Origin: Granulicella sibirica
Lineage (GTDB): Bacteria > Acidobacteriota > Terriglobia > Terriglobales > Acidobacteriaceae
DNA length: 64,000 nt
Assembly: GCF_004115155.1 (NCBI RefSeq)
Contig: NZ_RDSM01000002.1
Location: 1,116,001 to 1,180,000 of the forward strand
Reading direction: 5' to 3'
The number at the start of each line of letters is the position of its first letter. The first letter of the stretch is position 1. This document shows positions 11,301 through 21,384 of this stretch, piece after piece. A model generated the notes under the pieces. It searched no databases. It was not told the DNA's origin and saw nothing but the letters and a program-made list of their open reading frames with translations. A program made the translations under genes and the position numbers.

Positions 11301-14300
11301 GCGTCGTTCCATTCGCGAAACTGGGGCTGTTCGGGGTAATCGCAATCGAGGCAAGCGTGGCCGCAGTCACCGTCACAGACTGGGTCGTCGCGGCGAGGCC
11401 ACTGGCCGAGGCAGTGATCCGCACGTTCCCAGGTGCCACCCCAGTCGCCAGTCCGCTCCCGGAGACCACGACAACGGCCGGATTAGAACTGACAAAAGTC
11501 GCGTTTTCCGTGAGGTCCCGCGTCGTGCTATCGCTATACGTTCCCGTCAGCTTGAACTGCTGCTGCGTGCCCCTCGCGAAAGTCGGGTTCGAGGGCGTGA
11601 GAGCAACCGAAACTAGCGCTGCCGAACTCACCTGCACCGGAGTCGTCGTTGCTGTCTTCCCACCATACGACCCGGTAAATTGCACCGACCCCGTACTCAC
11701 GCCCGTAGCGAGCCCCGTGTTTGAGATCGTCGCCACCGCAGGCGCGGAACTCGTCCAAGCCGCAAACGCGCTTAGATTCTGCATGCTTCCGTCGGAGAAC
11801 GTTCCAGTCAGGGTGAACTGCTGCGGGCTTCCAATCGCCAGGTTCGCGCCGCTCGAGCTAATCGCGACCGAGGTGAGCGTCGCATTCGTCACCTGCACGA
11901 ACGCCGTGGCCTGCACCCCTCCCACCTGCGCCTGAACGCTCACGAGACCAGCCGCCTTGCCGGTCACCAGGCCCGTCGAGCTCACTGTGGCGAGGGTCGC
12001 ATTGGAAGTCGTCCACGTTGCGGTGGCGCTCAGGTTCTGCAAGCTTCCATCCGAGTAGGTTCCGAAAGCCGTCAACTGCACTGGCGTTCCGAAGGCGATC
12101 TGGCTGCTCGTGGGGCTCACGCTGATCTGCGTAAGCGTCGGACCCGTCGGCGGAACCGCTGCGGGTTGCACGGTCACCGTTGCGGCTGACGTCGTCGCCC
12201 CGGAGACACCGGTGATCGTCACCGTCAGCGCGCTGCTCACGCTCTGAGCCGTGGCAAGGCCCGTGGAGTCGATGCTGAGCACAGCGGGGTTGCTGGACGT
12301 CCATGTAGTCGAAGAAGAAACATCGTCGGTAGTGCCGTCGTCGTACGTGATGATGTCACTGAACTTCTGGGTCGTCCCGGCAGTGATAGTCGGATTAGCA
12401 GGCGTGACGCCCTGCGAGGTGACGACGTTGCTCTCAACCCGGAAGGTCGAGGAGGCTGCCAGGCCCTGGAAGGCAGCCGTGACGGTCGCGGTGCCGACTC
12501 CCACACCGTAGATGGGAGGAACACCGATGACGGCCGCCACCTGCGGATTGTCGACGGAGAAGAAGCCGTTGAAAACAGTCAGGTCTTGAACGTGTCCGTC
12601 GCTGAAGGTGCCGAGCAGCGTTATGGCCTTATTCTGGAGCTTGCGGATGGTGTTGCTCGCGGGTGTAAGCACGAGCGAACTCACCCTGGCGTTCGTGACG
12701 GTAATGTTCGTGGCCCCGCTGAACAGCCCACGTTGCGCCTGGACGAAGCCCGCCCCGGGGCTCACCCCCGCGACCTGGCCGTTCAGGATGACGTTGACGA
12801 TGGAGGGTGTGGGCGTGGACCAGACCGCATCCGCGCTGAGATCCTGCGTCGTTCCGTCCGAAAAGGTTCCCATCAGCTTCATCGCCAGGTTGACGCCTAC
12901 CGGCAGCTCGCTATCCGCAGGCGTCACGGAGACTGACGAGAGCGTGGCGTTCGTGGACGTGAGCGGGGCGGTGACAGTCTGTCCAAAGATGCTTGCCGAT
13001 ACCTGAACGGCACCCGCCTTCAGCCCAGTCACTGTGCCATCATTATCCGCAGTGGCGACCGTCGGGTCGGAAATAGAATAGATGGCATCGGGTGATAAAT
13101 CCTGGATCGTCCCATCGCTAAAGAAACCCGTCACGGTGTACTGCTGAGCGGTCTGGGCAGCGATCTGCGCCGTGCTGGGGGAGATCGCAAGGGTCTGCAG
13201 TGTGGCGGCAGAGACGGTAACTGGCACGCTAACCTGCGAGATTCCGAGAAGCGTCGCCGTGACCGTGGTGGTGCCCAGTTTTCCGCTCTTCGCTCTGCCA
13301 TTTCCATCAATCGTCAAAACCGCCGGATCGCTCGAGGTCCAGACCACCACGGGGCTGATATCGCCCTGAACGCCGCTGGAGAAGTTGCCAATCGCGATAA
13401 AGTCCATCGTGGTCCCAAGAGCGAAGCTGAAGTTCGCAGGCAGGACGATGATCGAGTTGAGTGTGAGCGGGACCCCGGAGACGCTTCTCACGGCTGTCTT
13501 ACCGAAAACAGTTGCCGAAATCTGTGTTGACCCCAGGCTTAGTGCTTGCGCCGCCCCAGTGGAGCTGACGTAAAACACGGACGGATCGTCCGAGACCCAC
13601 GTCGCGAGCGTGGTCAGATCCTGAATCGTACCGTCCGAGTAGTTCCCGATAAGGCGTGCATGCTGCGGGATGCCCACAACGGCCGCCGCGTCGTCCATAT
13701 CGATGATGGTCGAGATAAGCGTAGGAGGAAGAACTTGGAACACCGGAGATATTGCCGTCAGGCCGCCGAAACTCGCCGTGAAGTGCACGGCGCCTGCCGC
13801 AATGCCCAGCGCCCAGCCTGTACCGCTGTCGATCGTCGCAACAGAGGGATCGGAGCTCTGCCAGTTGCCGGACAGACTGAGATCCTGCGTAGTTCCATCG
13901 GAGAATTTCCCGATCAGCATGACCTGCTGCTTGGACCCGATGGGAAAGAGAGCGTCCGAGGACTGAATGCCCAGAGAAGAGATCGTCGCGGGGGTGACAA
14001 TCACGACGCTCGCAGACTGAACCGGCCCCATCGACGCCGTGACCTGCGTCGTCCCCGGGGAGAGTGCCTGGTCGATGCCCGCCTGATCGACGCTGGCGAC
14101 GGAATCACTGTCCACCGCACCTCGAACACTGCGCCCATGTGCTCCCAAGCCGCCGGCCACGTTGCTTGTAGCATTGACCGTCCCCGAGACACCCCAGGTA
14201 ACCAGGGAGCTGACATCCTGCTGGCTCCCGTCGGAGTAGATGGCGGTCGCGGTGTGCTGCTCGGCAGATCCCTGCGCAATGCTGCTGCTTGTTGGATTGA

Positions 14301-15194
14301 CGTAGAGCGAAGTAACGGTGGCCGCCGGAGTCACCTGCACGGGGACGTTCGACGTGATGGAGCCGAGCGTCGCGGTCAGGGTGACTGTCCCGGAGGTCGT
14401 GACTGCGGCGGCCGTGGCGAGGCCCGTGGAGGTGATGGTCAGCAGGGAGGGGTTGCTCGAGCTCCACGTGACGCTCCCGCTAAGGTCGATCATGCTGCCG
14501 TCGGCATACCTTCCAGTGGCAGTAAACTGTTGCGTCTTTCCCCCCGCGACGCTCGCCGTAACGGGAGTAATCGCGATGGATGAGGGGAGGGCGGTGTTCA
14601 CCGTTCCAGGCGCAGTCGCGGTCTGCCCCCCGGCTACGCAAGTGACGTTGTAGGAGCCGTTCGCAACAGCCGTCAGTAATCCTGTGGTCGCGTTGATGGT
14701 AGCGACGCTTGTTGGAGAGACGCTCCATGTAGCTCCGGAAGGTGCTCCGGTGGTCTTGTCCGTGTAGCTGGCGCTTGCGGTGTACGCCTGGGTTTGCCCT
14801 GCGGAGAGCGCGGCATTCTGCGGACTAACGGTAAGAGCGGTCACAGTGGCAGCTCCCACCGAGACGCCGAAGGTCCCTTTATCACTGGAGACAACAGCGG
14901 TAATCGTGACGCTTCCGGAAGCCACGCCCGTCAGGAGACCCGTGCTGCTTACCGTGGCCACGGCAGGGCTTGACGAGGTCCAGGTCGCCGTCCCCGTTAC
15001 ATCGGATGTCTGTTTCGAAAAGCTCGTGTCGATCGCGTGCAGCTGCATCGTAGTTCCGGCCACCACGAACTACCGCTGCCCGTAATCGTTACATACCCCG
15101 GATCAGTCCGCGGACCACACCCAAGGACGAGCACACCAAGAAGCAGCGCCACGAGAGACAAATAAACGCGTGAGACGGTGTGCCGCTGGACCAT
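5332..15194 (-). CDS. Giant lipoprotein of 37 tandem Ig-like (BIG2-type) domains, with an apparent frameshift near its N-terminus
   Basis: The long frame (5332-15066) gives 3,244 residues built from 37 repeats of about 86 residues. Each repeat has the pattern SIAITP...AKGTTQQFTATGTFSDGS..DLS...TWTSSN...TVS.TGLATG...G...ITA, the bacterial Ig-like group 2 fold. It opens at GTG GTG right after an in-frame TAG and has no signal peptide. Directly upstream, in another frame, the ATG at 15194 (preceded by GGAGG six bases away) starts a lipoprotein signal with lipobox LVLGC, then GYVTITGSGSS. That stretch aligns as the missing first strand of repeat 1, so the gene is one unit broken by a missing base at about 15066/15067. 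The joined product would be about 3,287 residues, anchored by lipid and exposed or periplasmic, probably an adhesin or surface scaffold. Domains 3-26 form three copies of an eight-domain block. Confidence 0.85.
8200..10305 (-). repeat. Eight-domain superrepeat, copy C (Ig-like domains 19-26)
   Basis: Domains 19-26 (about residues 1588-2289) are the best match to copy B. Paired examples are ISPSGASFAAGVTQQFTL against ISSSGANLAIGSPQQFTL, and ISPANAQVAKGTTRQFTA against ISPTTVQIAKGTTQQFTA. Domain lengths also agree one by one (94/86/87/87/87/87/86/88). Domains 27-37 beyond it do not continue the eight-domain period. Confidence 0.75.
10306..12417 (-). repeat. Eight-domain superrepeat, copy B (Ig-like domains 11-18)
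   Basis: Domains 11-18 (about residues 884-1587) parallel domains 19-26 closely. Both blocks open with a long domain (96 and 94 residues) that ends in a VTVQP linker with Pro/Gly. A domain containing GTYSDGS and TVSSTGLVTG follows, and each block closes with a domain whose extra Ala gives PAAFAKGTTQQF or PASFAKGTTQQF. Confidence 0.75.
12418..14580 (-). repeat. Eight-domain superrepeat, copy A (Ig-like domains 3-10)
   Basis: Domains 3-10 (about residues 163-883 of the long frame) match domains 11-18 and 19-26 position by position. For example, the A(A/G)xVxFTA strand is in domains 5, 13 and 21, VLTID.NG is in 7, 15 and 23, and IxPxxxQIA is in 8 and 16. Copy A is the most diverged of the three and carries an extra segment of about 25 residues in domain 4. 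The total is about 720 residues. Confidence 0.65.
15066..15068 (-). other. Frameshift site (missing base) in the Ig-like lipoprotein gene
   Basis: On the minus strand the signal-peptide frame reads GGC AGC GGT AGT TC and the repeat frame resumes GTG GTG GCC GGA. Aligning repeat 1 with its 36 siblings places a Ser codon TCN exactly where only TC is present. One lost base therefore explains the break. No canonical X-XXY-YYZ slippery heptamer is present, so programmed frameshifting is not favoured. A real mutation and a sequencing error cannot be told apart here. Confidence 0.7.
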
Positions 15195-15333
15195 AAGGAG
15201 CCTCCAGCGCGTTCATCGGATCAGGCAGGTAATACTTTAGAAGCAGCCCGTGGAACCTTTAGTCACCCTTTTTGGAACGGTAACTCTCGTCCCGGGTGCC
15301 AATTTAGGAATCGCGAGGACACGGCAGGTGTGC

Positions 15334-15356
15334 GCGATGGCAAGCCTTGCCATCGC
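15334..15356. other. Short perfect hairpin in the 267-base gap upstream of the Ig-like lipoprotein gene
   Basis: GCGATGGCAA (15334-15343) and TTGCCATCGC (15347-15356) form a 10-bp stem with a 3-base loop, about 105 bases downstream of the efflux adaptor stop. No T run follows on either strand, so it may be a weak or Rho-assisted terminator or an unrelated palindrome. The rest of 15195-15461 holds the leader of the lipoprotein gene and no convincing gene. Confidence 0.4.
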
Positions 15357-15461
15357 ATCAGACGTTCCTGCGCCATGTCCTCCATTCCCGTATCGGCAGA
15401 GCTTGCAAATACATCAGCAAACCAAACATCCAGAGACCGCACGATTGCGTAAACCGTCCCG

Positions 15462-16700
15462 CTACTGCTTCGAGACACGAACTTCGGTGCCATTCGTCAG
15501 CGAATCCGACGGATTCACGATCACCTGGTCACTCGCTCGCAGGCCGGCTATCACCTCGACCGTTGAGCCAAAATCACGGCCAATCGTAATCGGGATCAGA
15601 GCCGCCTTCCCATCCCTCACCACGCCAACTCGAAGCCCCTCTGACCGGAATAGAAGTGTATTTGCGGGCACCACAAGCGCTTCAGCTGCAGTCGGCGCAA
15701 CGCGCGGCATCTTTAGATGTACAAAGGCATAAGCCCCTGTCTTCACCCGGCCATTTCCGTTGTTCAGGTCCACCTCAACATTCAACGTACGAGACGCCGG
15801 ATCGATCGAATCCGAATCCCGCACAATCGTCCCTTCGAACGTCTCACCCGGAAACTCATCGAACGTCAGCGTAGCCTTTGCGCCCGTCTCGGCAGCGCGG
15901 CTGTCAACCTCTGGAACCGCGACATAGACGCGAAGCCTGTCCGTCGCCGATATATGAAACAGCTCTTTCGGAGCCGAAGCCGAACCCGCATCGATCAGCG
16001 CCCCGATGTCCGTGTTACGCGCCGTAATTACACCCGTAAATGGCGCATATACCTTTTCAAAAGATTGAAGTTGCTGAATGCGATCGACGTTAGCCTTCAT
16101 CGAAGCCACCGTGGCCTGCCTGGCACTCAGTTCGTGCACGTACTGATCCGTCTCCTGTTTCGACACGGAGTTCGTCTTCAGCAATCCGTTCCAGCGGTCA
16201 GCCGTGATCTGCGCAAGCTCTTCCGTCGTTTGCGCGTTCTTCAAATCCGATTTTGCCTGCTCCAGCTGCTGATCCACCTCAGGACTATCGATCACAGCAA
16301 GCAGTTGCCCCTGCTTCACATGCGCGCCAATATCGAAGTACCACTTCTTGAGATATCCATTAGTCCGCGCATAAATCGCCGCATCGTTGAGTGGTTGCGT
16401 GTTGCCCGGCAGAACGACCTCCTCCGCGGAGGTATTCGACTTCGGCTGAATCACGCTCACGATCGGCACCGCGGACGACTCTGTTTCGCTCCCAAGCTCA
16501 CTCGCCGCAGCCGACCGGCTATGAATGCCGAGGAAGATGACCACGAAAAGCGCTACTGCTGCGATCGCAGCAAGAACAAGAAACCCCCGTGGTCTTGCCG
16601 GAGGTGCCTGCGTGGGCGCCGTCTCTTTCGCTCTTTGATCCTGCTTACCGTCTTCGATCACGCTCATGCTCATCACTCCATCTGTCTGCTCGGTCATCAT
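15462..16700 (-). CDS. RND efflux periplasmic adaptor (membrane fusion protein, HlyD/AcrA type)
   Basis: 412 residues from the ATG at 16700, whose ATGA overlaps the stop of the permease gene; ATGs at 16697 and 16673 are also possible. A cytoplasmic tail rich in Pro/Gln is followed by one membrane anchor (FLVLAAIAAVALFVVIFLGI). The barrel-sandwich hybrid half-motifs (ARTNGYLKKWYFDIGAHVKQ and VYAPFTGVITARNTDIGALI) flank an alpha-helical hairpin rich in Ala/Gln. The C-terminal beta-barrel and membrane-proximal domains follow. It bridges the inner-membrane RND pump and an outer-membrane channel. No TolC-like gene lies beside it, so the channel must be encoded elsewhere. The unusual membrane anchor instead of a lipid anchor is seen in some MexH-like adaptors. 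Confidence 0.9.
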   Translation of the reverse strand: MMTEQTDGVMSMSVIEDGKQDQRAKETAPTQAPPARPRGFLVLAAIAAVALFVVIFLGIHSRSAAASELGSETESSAVPIVSVIQPKSNTSAEEVVLPGNTQPLNDAAIYARTNGYLKKWYFDIGAHVKQGQLLAVIDSPEVDQQLEQAKSDLKNAQTTEELAQITADRWNGLLKTNSVSKQETDQYVHELSARQATVASMKANVDRIQQLQSFEKVYAPFTGVITARNTDIGALIDAGSASAPKELFHISATDRLRVYVAVPEVDSRAAETGAKATLTFDEFPGETFEGTIVRDSDSIDPASRTLNVEVDLNNGNGRVKTGAYAFVHLKMPRVAPTAAEALVVPANTLLFRSEGLRVGVVRDGKAALIPITIGRDFGSTVEVIAGLRASDQVIVNPSDSLTNGTEVRVSKQ

Positions 16701-19700
16701 GCGTGCCGAGATACTTCCATCTGGTCTGTCGTGGTCTGCCCATCCGCCATAGGACGTAGGTACTTGCGATGCAGAAGGCTGAACACCGAAGGCACGAAGA
16801 ACAAGGTCGCAACGGTGGCGCACATCAAGCCGCCGATCACAGCGCGCCCAAGCGGCGCATTCTGCTCACCGCCATCCCCGAGTCCAAGTGCCATCGGAAT
16901 CATGCCAATGATCATCGCCAGCGCGGTCATCACAACCGGCCGGAAACGAGTCGTTCCGGCCTCAATCGCGGCGCTCACCGAATCGCCATGATGCTCCAGC
17001 CTCTCCTTGGCGAAGGACACCACAAGAATACTATTTGCCGTCGCGACGCCCATGCACATGATCGCGCCCATCAGCGCCGGAACGCTCAATGTCGTATGCG
17101 TGATGAAGAGAAACAGCACGATACCCGCGAGCGCCGCCGGCAGCGCTGTCACGATAATGAACGGATCGAGCCACGACTGGAAGTTCACCACGATCAGCAT
17201 GTACACCAGAACAATCGCGAAACCCAGTCCGCCGATCAGCCCGATGTAGGAGCTCCGCATCGTCCCATACTGCCCGCGCAGCGTGATGAAGCTTCCACGC
17301 GGCAGAAGTTTACGGTTTTCATCAATGATCCGGTTCACATCTCGCCCAACAGACCCAAGGTCGCGGTCCTGCACCGCACCATAGATGTCGACGGTACGCC
17401 GGATATTGTAGTGATTGATGGACGCCATCTCGTCGTTTCTCTGGATGGAGGCAATATCGTCCAGGATCTCCGTTTTCTTCGCGGTCGGCCCGCTAATGGT
17501 CATGTTTTTCAGATCGGCCGATGACTGCATGTCGTACTGCGGTGTCTGCGTCACAAGGTTGTAGTTCACGCCGTTCTTCGTATTCAGGTAGAACATTGGC
17601 GTCACCTGAAAACTTCCGCTCAGCGAAATCAGCATGCTGTTCGCCACGTCGCGCTCGGTGAACCCGGCCTGCGCCGCCTTCGTTCGATCCACCGCGATAT
17701 GCAGCTTCGGATAATCGAACTGCTGCTGAATCCTGAGATCCGCAAGCCCCGGAACATGTCGCAGCTCACTCAGCATCTTCTCCGCGACTTTGTGGTTCCC
17801 TTCCACATCCGCCCCATCGATCTGCACATCGATCGGCGCTGGCAGACCAAAGTTCAACGTCTGCGTCACGATGTCTGCCGGCAAGAAATAGAACGTAACT
17901 CCGGGATACTTCGAAGCGAGGCCATTCCGCAGGCGGCGCACGTAGTCTGCGGTCGCGTGGTGCTTCTCCTTCAACGAAACAAGCACATCCGCATCCGCCG
18001 CGCCCGTCAGTCCCGAACGGCTGTAGATGTAGTTGATCGAGCTGAACGGAAGCCCTATGTTATCCAATACATTCTCAAGCTCCCCAGCCGGAATCACCTG
18101 CCGGATCGAACCTTCTACCTCATCCGCAAGCCGCGCTGTCTCCTCGATACGTGTACCAGTCTTCGCCCGAATATGAAGGATGAATTGCCCGCTATCGGTA
18201 TCGGGAAAGAAGTCCTGTCCAAGCCATGGAACAAGCAGAAACGCACAGAGACATACTCCAAGAAAGCCCGGGATGAACACTACGCGCATCGATACAAGCC
18301 ATCGCAGAAGCCGCTCATACGAAAGCCTTGTAGCTTCAAAAACACGCTCAAACCCACGCTGAAAGCGTGTAAACGGATTCCGTGTCTCCTTCGGAGCTTC
18401 GTGCTTCGCCTTCAACAGGTACATCGCAAGTGTTGGCACAAGCGTACGCGAAAGCAGGTACGACGCAATCATCGCGAACACAACCGCCTCGGCCAGAGGC
18501 ACGAACAGATAACGCGCCACACCCGACAGAAAAAACATCGGCAGGAAGACGATGCAGATACACAGCGTCGAAACAAGCGCAGGCACCGCAATCTGCGCGG
18601 CTCCTTCAAAAATCCCCTCTCGCAGCGGCGCCCCATCCTCCAAATGCCGTTCAATGTTCTCGATCGTCACCGTCGCATCGTCGACCAGGATGCCCACGGC
18701 CAAGGCAAGCCCGCCCAGCGTCATGATGTTGATCGTCTCGTGCAAAAAGCTCAGCACCATCACCGACGTGAGGATCGAAAGCGGAATCGAAACCGCAATA
18801 ATGATCGTGCTGCGCCAGCTACCCAGGAACAGCAGAATCATGATCCCCGTGAGCGCCGCCGCAATAATCGCCTCGCGCACCACACCGGAGACTGCCCCAC
18901 GCACAAATACTGACTGGTCCGACAGAGGCTGAATCTTCAGATCCGGCGGGAGAGTCTGCGCGACCCTCGGCAGAATTGCCCGAATCCCTTTCACCACATC
19001 GATTGTCGAAGCATCGCCGGCCTTGAAGATCGTTACCAACCCACCGCGATTCCCATCCTGACGCACCACGTTGGTCTGCGGTGCGAACCCATCACTCACC
19101 GTCGCCACATCCCGCACATACACCGTCGACGACCCCGTCGTCTTCAGCGGGATATCGTTCAACTCTTGCACCGTCTTCGCGTCCGCGTTCAGATCGACGT
19201 CATACTCAAACTGCCCGATCTTCGCCGTGCCGCCCGGCAGGATAAGGTTCTGCTGCCCAATCACGTTCAGCACATCCGTCGGTGAAAGCCCCTTCGCCTG
19301 CAGCAAATGCGGATTGAGATTCACCATCACCTGCCGCGTCCGACCGCCAAACGGATACGGCACCGCCGCCCCCGGAACTGTCACTAACTGCGTACGCAAG
19401 AAGTTCAACGCGAGGTCGTTGAGCTGCGACTCCGTAAGGTTCTTCCCCGAAAGCCCAAGCTGCAGAATCGGCACCGTCGACGCGTTGTAGTTAATGATCA
19501 GCGGAGGCAGGGATCCCGGTGGCATCTGCCGCAAAATCAACTGCGACACAGCCGTGATCTGCGCGTTCGCCCGGTCGATACTCGCCTTCGGCTGAAGGAA
19601 GACCTTCACGATCGACGTCCCGTTAATCGTCGTCGACTCGATGTGCTCGATGTTATCGACCGTGGTCGTCAACACCCGCTCATAGACCGTCGTAACGCGC

Positions 19701-19882
19701 CCTTCCATCTGCTCCGGGCTCAACCCCGTGTACGTCCAGGCCACCGCGATGACGGGAATATTGATGCTCGGAAAAATGTCCGTTGGTGTCCCCAGAATCA
19801 CCACGGGGCTGAGGATCAGGATCAGCAGCGCCAACACGATGAAGGTGTAGGGTCGGTCGAGCGCGATCTTGACAATCCACAT
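16697..19882 (-). CDS. RND efflux permease (HAE1/AcrB-like)
   Basis: 1,061 residues, the usual length for hydrophobe/amphiphile RND pumps. The N-terminus MWIVKIALDRPYTFIVLALL begins TM1, followed by two large periplasmic loops and twelve TM segments in all. The proton-relay aspartate pair is visible in TM4 (LAVGILVDDATVTIENIERH). SIPLSILTSVMVLS and FVPLAEAVVFAMIASYLLS follow family pattern. It exports drugs, solvents or metabolites using the proton gradient. The adaptor overlaps its 3' end by four bases, so they form one operon. The 194-base gap 19883-20076 upstream should hold the promoter; no repressor gene is adjacent. Confidence 0.92.
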   Translation of the reverse strand: MWIVKIALDRPYTFIVLALLILILSPVVILGTPTDIFPSINIPVIAVAWTYTGLSPEQMEGRVTTVYERVLTTTVDNIEHIESTTINGTSIVKVFLQPKASIDRANAQITAVSQLILRQMPPGSLPPLIINYNASTVPILQLGLSGKNLTESQLNDLALNFLRTQLVTVPGAAVPYPFGGRTRQVMVNLNPHLLQAKGLSPTDVLNVIGQQNLILPGGTAKIGQFEYDVDLNADAKTVQELNDIPLKTTGSSTVYVRDVATVSDGFAPQTNVVRQDGNRGGLVTIFKAGDASTIDVVKGIRAILPRVAQTLPPDLKIQPLSDQSVFVRGAVSGVVREAIIAAALTGIMILLFLGSWRSTIIIAVSIPLSILTSVMVLSFLHETINIMTLGGLALAVGILVDDATVTIENIERHLEDGAPLREGIFEGAAQIAVPALVSTLCICIVFLPMFFLSGVARYLFVPLAEAVVFAMIASYLLSRTLVPTLAMYLLKAKHEAPKETRNPFTRFQRGFERVFEATRLSYERLLRWLVSMRVVFIPGFLGVCLCAFLLVPWLGQDFFPDTDSGQFILHIRAKTGTRIEETARLADEVEGSIRQVIPAGELENVLDNIGLPFSSINYIYSRSGLTGAADADVLVSLKEKHHATADYVRRLRNGLASKYPGVTFYFLPADIVTQTLNFGLPAPIDVQIDGADVEGNHKVAEKMLSELRHVPGLADLRIQQQFDYPKLHIAVDRTKAAQAGFTERDVANSMLISLSGSFQVTPMFYLNTKNGVNYNLVTQTPQYDMQSSADLKNMTISGPTAKKTEILDDIASIQRNDEMASINHYNIRRTVDIYGAVQDRDLGSVGRDVNRIIDENRKLLPRGSFITLRGQYGTMRSSYIGLIGGLGFAIVLVYMLIVVNFQSWLDPFIIVTALPAALAGIVLFLFITHTTLSVPALMGAIMCMGVATANSILVVSFAKERLEHHGDSVSAAIEAGTTRFRPVVMTALAMIIGMIPMALGLGDGGEQNAPLGRAVIGGLMCATVATLFFVPSVFSLLHRKYLRPMADGQTTTDQMEVSRHA

Positions 19883-20076
19883 ACGGGCAAGTCCTCTTGA
19901 TCAAGTGTCGGATGGTTTCCTGGGTCGTGCGGCGATCAGGAGTTGTCTGATACCCATTGTAAGGTTTCGCGAGCAAAGGCAGGCAGACACACACGACCTC
20001 AGGACCTTTGCCCTTCGCTCGCGCGACCGCACATTTCTGATGCTCCACCACACCCGCGGGTCGCAGAAACGACCAT

Positions 20077-21300
20077 CTATCGCCGTCCATGCGCCCCAGG
20101 AAACCAAAGAAGAGGCTGCCGCACCGGATAGTTCCGGATCACCTCCGCATCCGTCGGATCAGCGTTCATGCCCTTCCAAAGCTGCACATAGTCCTCGCGA
20201 CTGCACGCAATTCCCGCGAACAGCAGCCCCGGCGATCGCACAGGAAGCGCGTCGAAGTGCTCCACGTCCTTCGCATAGGGCCACGCGTCTTTATCCTTCA
20301 AATAGGGATACAGAAACGCCGCTCCCTTGCAGATGCCGCGTCCGTCAGCCGTTACAAATCCAAACAGATCGTTCCCGCCATCCGCCAGCGATTGACAAAT
20401 CATCGCCATCACATCGAAGTTGAAGATCGAATAGCTGTAGGGCTTCGTCCGAACCAGTTCCTTCGGAAAGCTCCCATCCTGCCCCATCTGGTCCGGTAGC
20501 AGAACCCGCTCATATTGCTCCCGCGCCTCACCCCGAGTCGTACCGTCCCCGATCAGCCGCGCGAACTCCGCGACCTGCAGCGCCCAGCAGGCCGCGTGGT
20601 TATTGAGCGCCTTGCCCTCGGTCTTCCCCTTCTCACTCGTCTTCAGCCAGTGGAGATAGTCTCGAAACCATCCATGCAGCGCAGTCTGCTCGGCCGGTGT
20701 CATCATGACCGGAGCAACATGACTCGCTGCCCGCGCCACCTCCACAAGATGGAGCGTATCGATGATCCCGTACGACCTCCCCGTCGACACGCCGTGCACG
20801 CCCTGCGAATACTCAAGGTTCGGCGTCATCCGCGTAGCCTCGGTCACAAACCATGCCCTCAGATGATCCGCAGCAGCCGCTCCATACCTCCGTTCGCCAG
20901 TCAAGACCCAACCCGCCGTCAATGCTGGCATCTGGATCGACAGGGCAATCATCGCCTTCCGATGGCCGCTAAAGTTATCCGGATTGCTCTGCCCATCCCG
21001 ATTGACATAAGGTCCGTCCGGATGCGCAGGATCCGGCCAGAAGTAGTCCGCCTGCGAAAAGAAGTCGTGCGGACCACCCGGACTCTTCGGCGAAGGGAAA
21101 TCCGTCAACGTCTTCGGCTTCTCCAAAACATACCTGTTCGCAGCCGCAAGAATCCTCCCACGATCCATCTTCGCGACCAACGCATATCCACTGCGCTCCC
21201 CACCCGGTAGAGCCCACCCATGCCCCCCCGAACTCAGGAGCACAGCGCCCGCCCCAGCGCAAAACGTCCTCCGCGAAACCCCCTGCCACTTCTCCGGCAT
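20077..21300 (-). CDS. Secreted alginate-lyase-like protein (PL5-type alpha/alpha toroid)
   Basis: 407 residues; the ATG at 21300 is preceded by GGGAG six bases away. The N-terminus SRRTFCAGAGAVLLSSGG resembles a Tat signal (twin Arg, then a hydrophobic core). The mature chain has the alginate-lyase superfamily landmarks: DYFWPDPAHPDGPYVNRDG, then HLRAWFVTEATRMTPNLEYS, then the conserved NNHAACW with the catalytic Asn-His, and later TKPYSYSIFNFD. It would cleave uronate-containing polysaccharide by beta-elimination in the periplasm or outside. True alginate specificity cannot be told from sequence; many acidobacterial relatives act on other glycans. It is not obviously in an operon with the efflux genes. 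Confidence 0.85.
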   Translation of the reverse strand: MPEKWQGVSRRTFCAGAGAVLLSSGGHGWALPGGERSGYALVAKMDRGRILAAANRYVLEKPKTLTDFPSPKSPGGPHDFFSQADYFWPDPAHPDGPYVNRDGQSNPDNFSGHRKAMIALSIQMPALTAGWVLTGERRYGAAAADHLRAWFVTEATRMTPNLEYSQGVHGVSTGRSYGIIDTLHLVEVARAASHVAPVMMTPAEQTALHGWFRDYLHWLKTSEKGKTEGKALNNHAACWALQVAEFARLIGDGTTRGEAREQYERVLLPDQMGQDGSFPKELVRTKPYSYSIFNFDVMAMICQSLADGGNDLFGFVTADGRGICKGAAFLYPYLKDKDAWPYAKDVEHFDALPVRSPGLLFAGIACSREDYVQLWKGMNADPTDAEVIRNYPVRQPLLWFPGAHGRR

Positions 21301-21384
21301 ACCTTGCTCCCAGAGCGATCTTAACCGCCGATCATCACAATACTCGGCACCAGCCTAAACAAGGAAGCAACGCTGAAAACAGAA

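Noticed and set aside
5332..15066. Tandem Ig repeats as a CRISPR or satellite array
   Set aside because: The period of about 260 bases is in frame, diverged and coding; there are no direct repeats with unique spacers.
14997..15072. Programmed -1 frameshifting in the Ig-like gene
   Set aside because: The phase change would fit -1, but no slippery heptamer or downstream pseudoknot is visible, and the repeat alignment shows a simple lost base.
17699..18913. 404-residue plus-strand open frame inside the RND permease gene
   Set aside because: Highly basic translation with no family features, antisense to a well-supported permease.
20077..21300. Assignment as a heparinase/chondroitin lyase
   Set aside because: The NNHAACW motif and overall length fit the alginate-lyase (PL5-like) toroid better, though substrate remains open.
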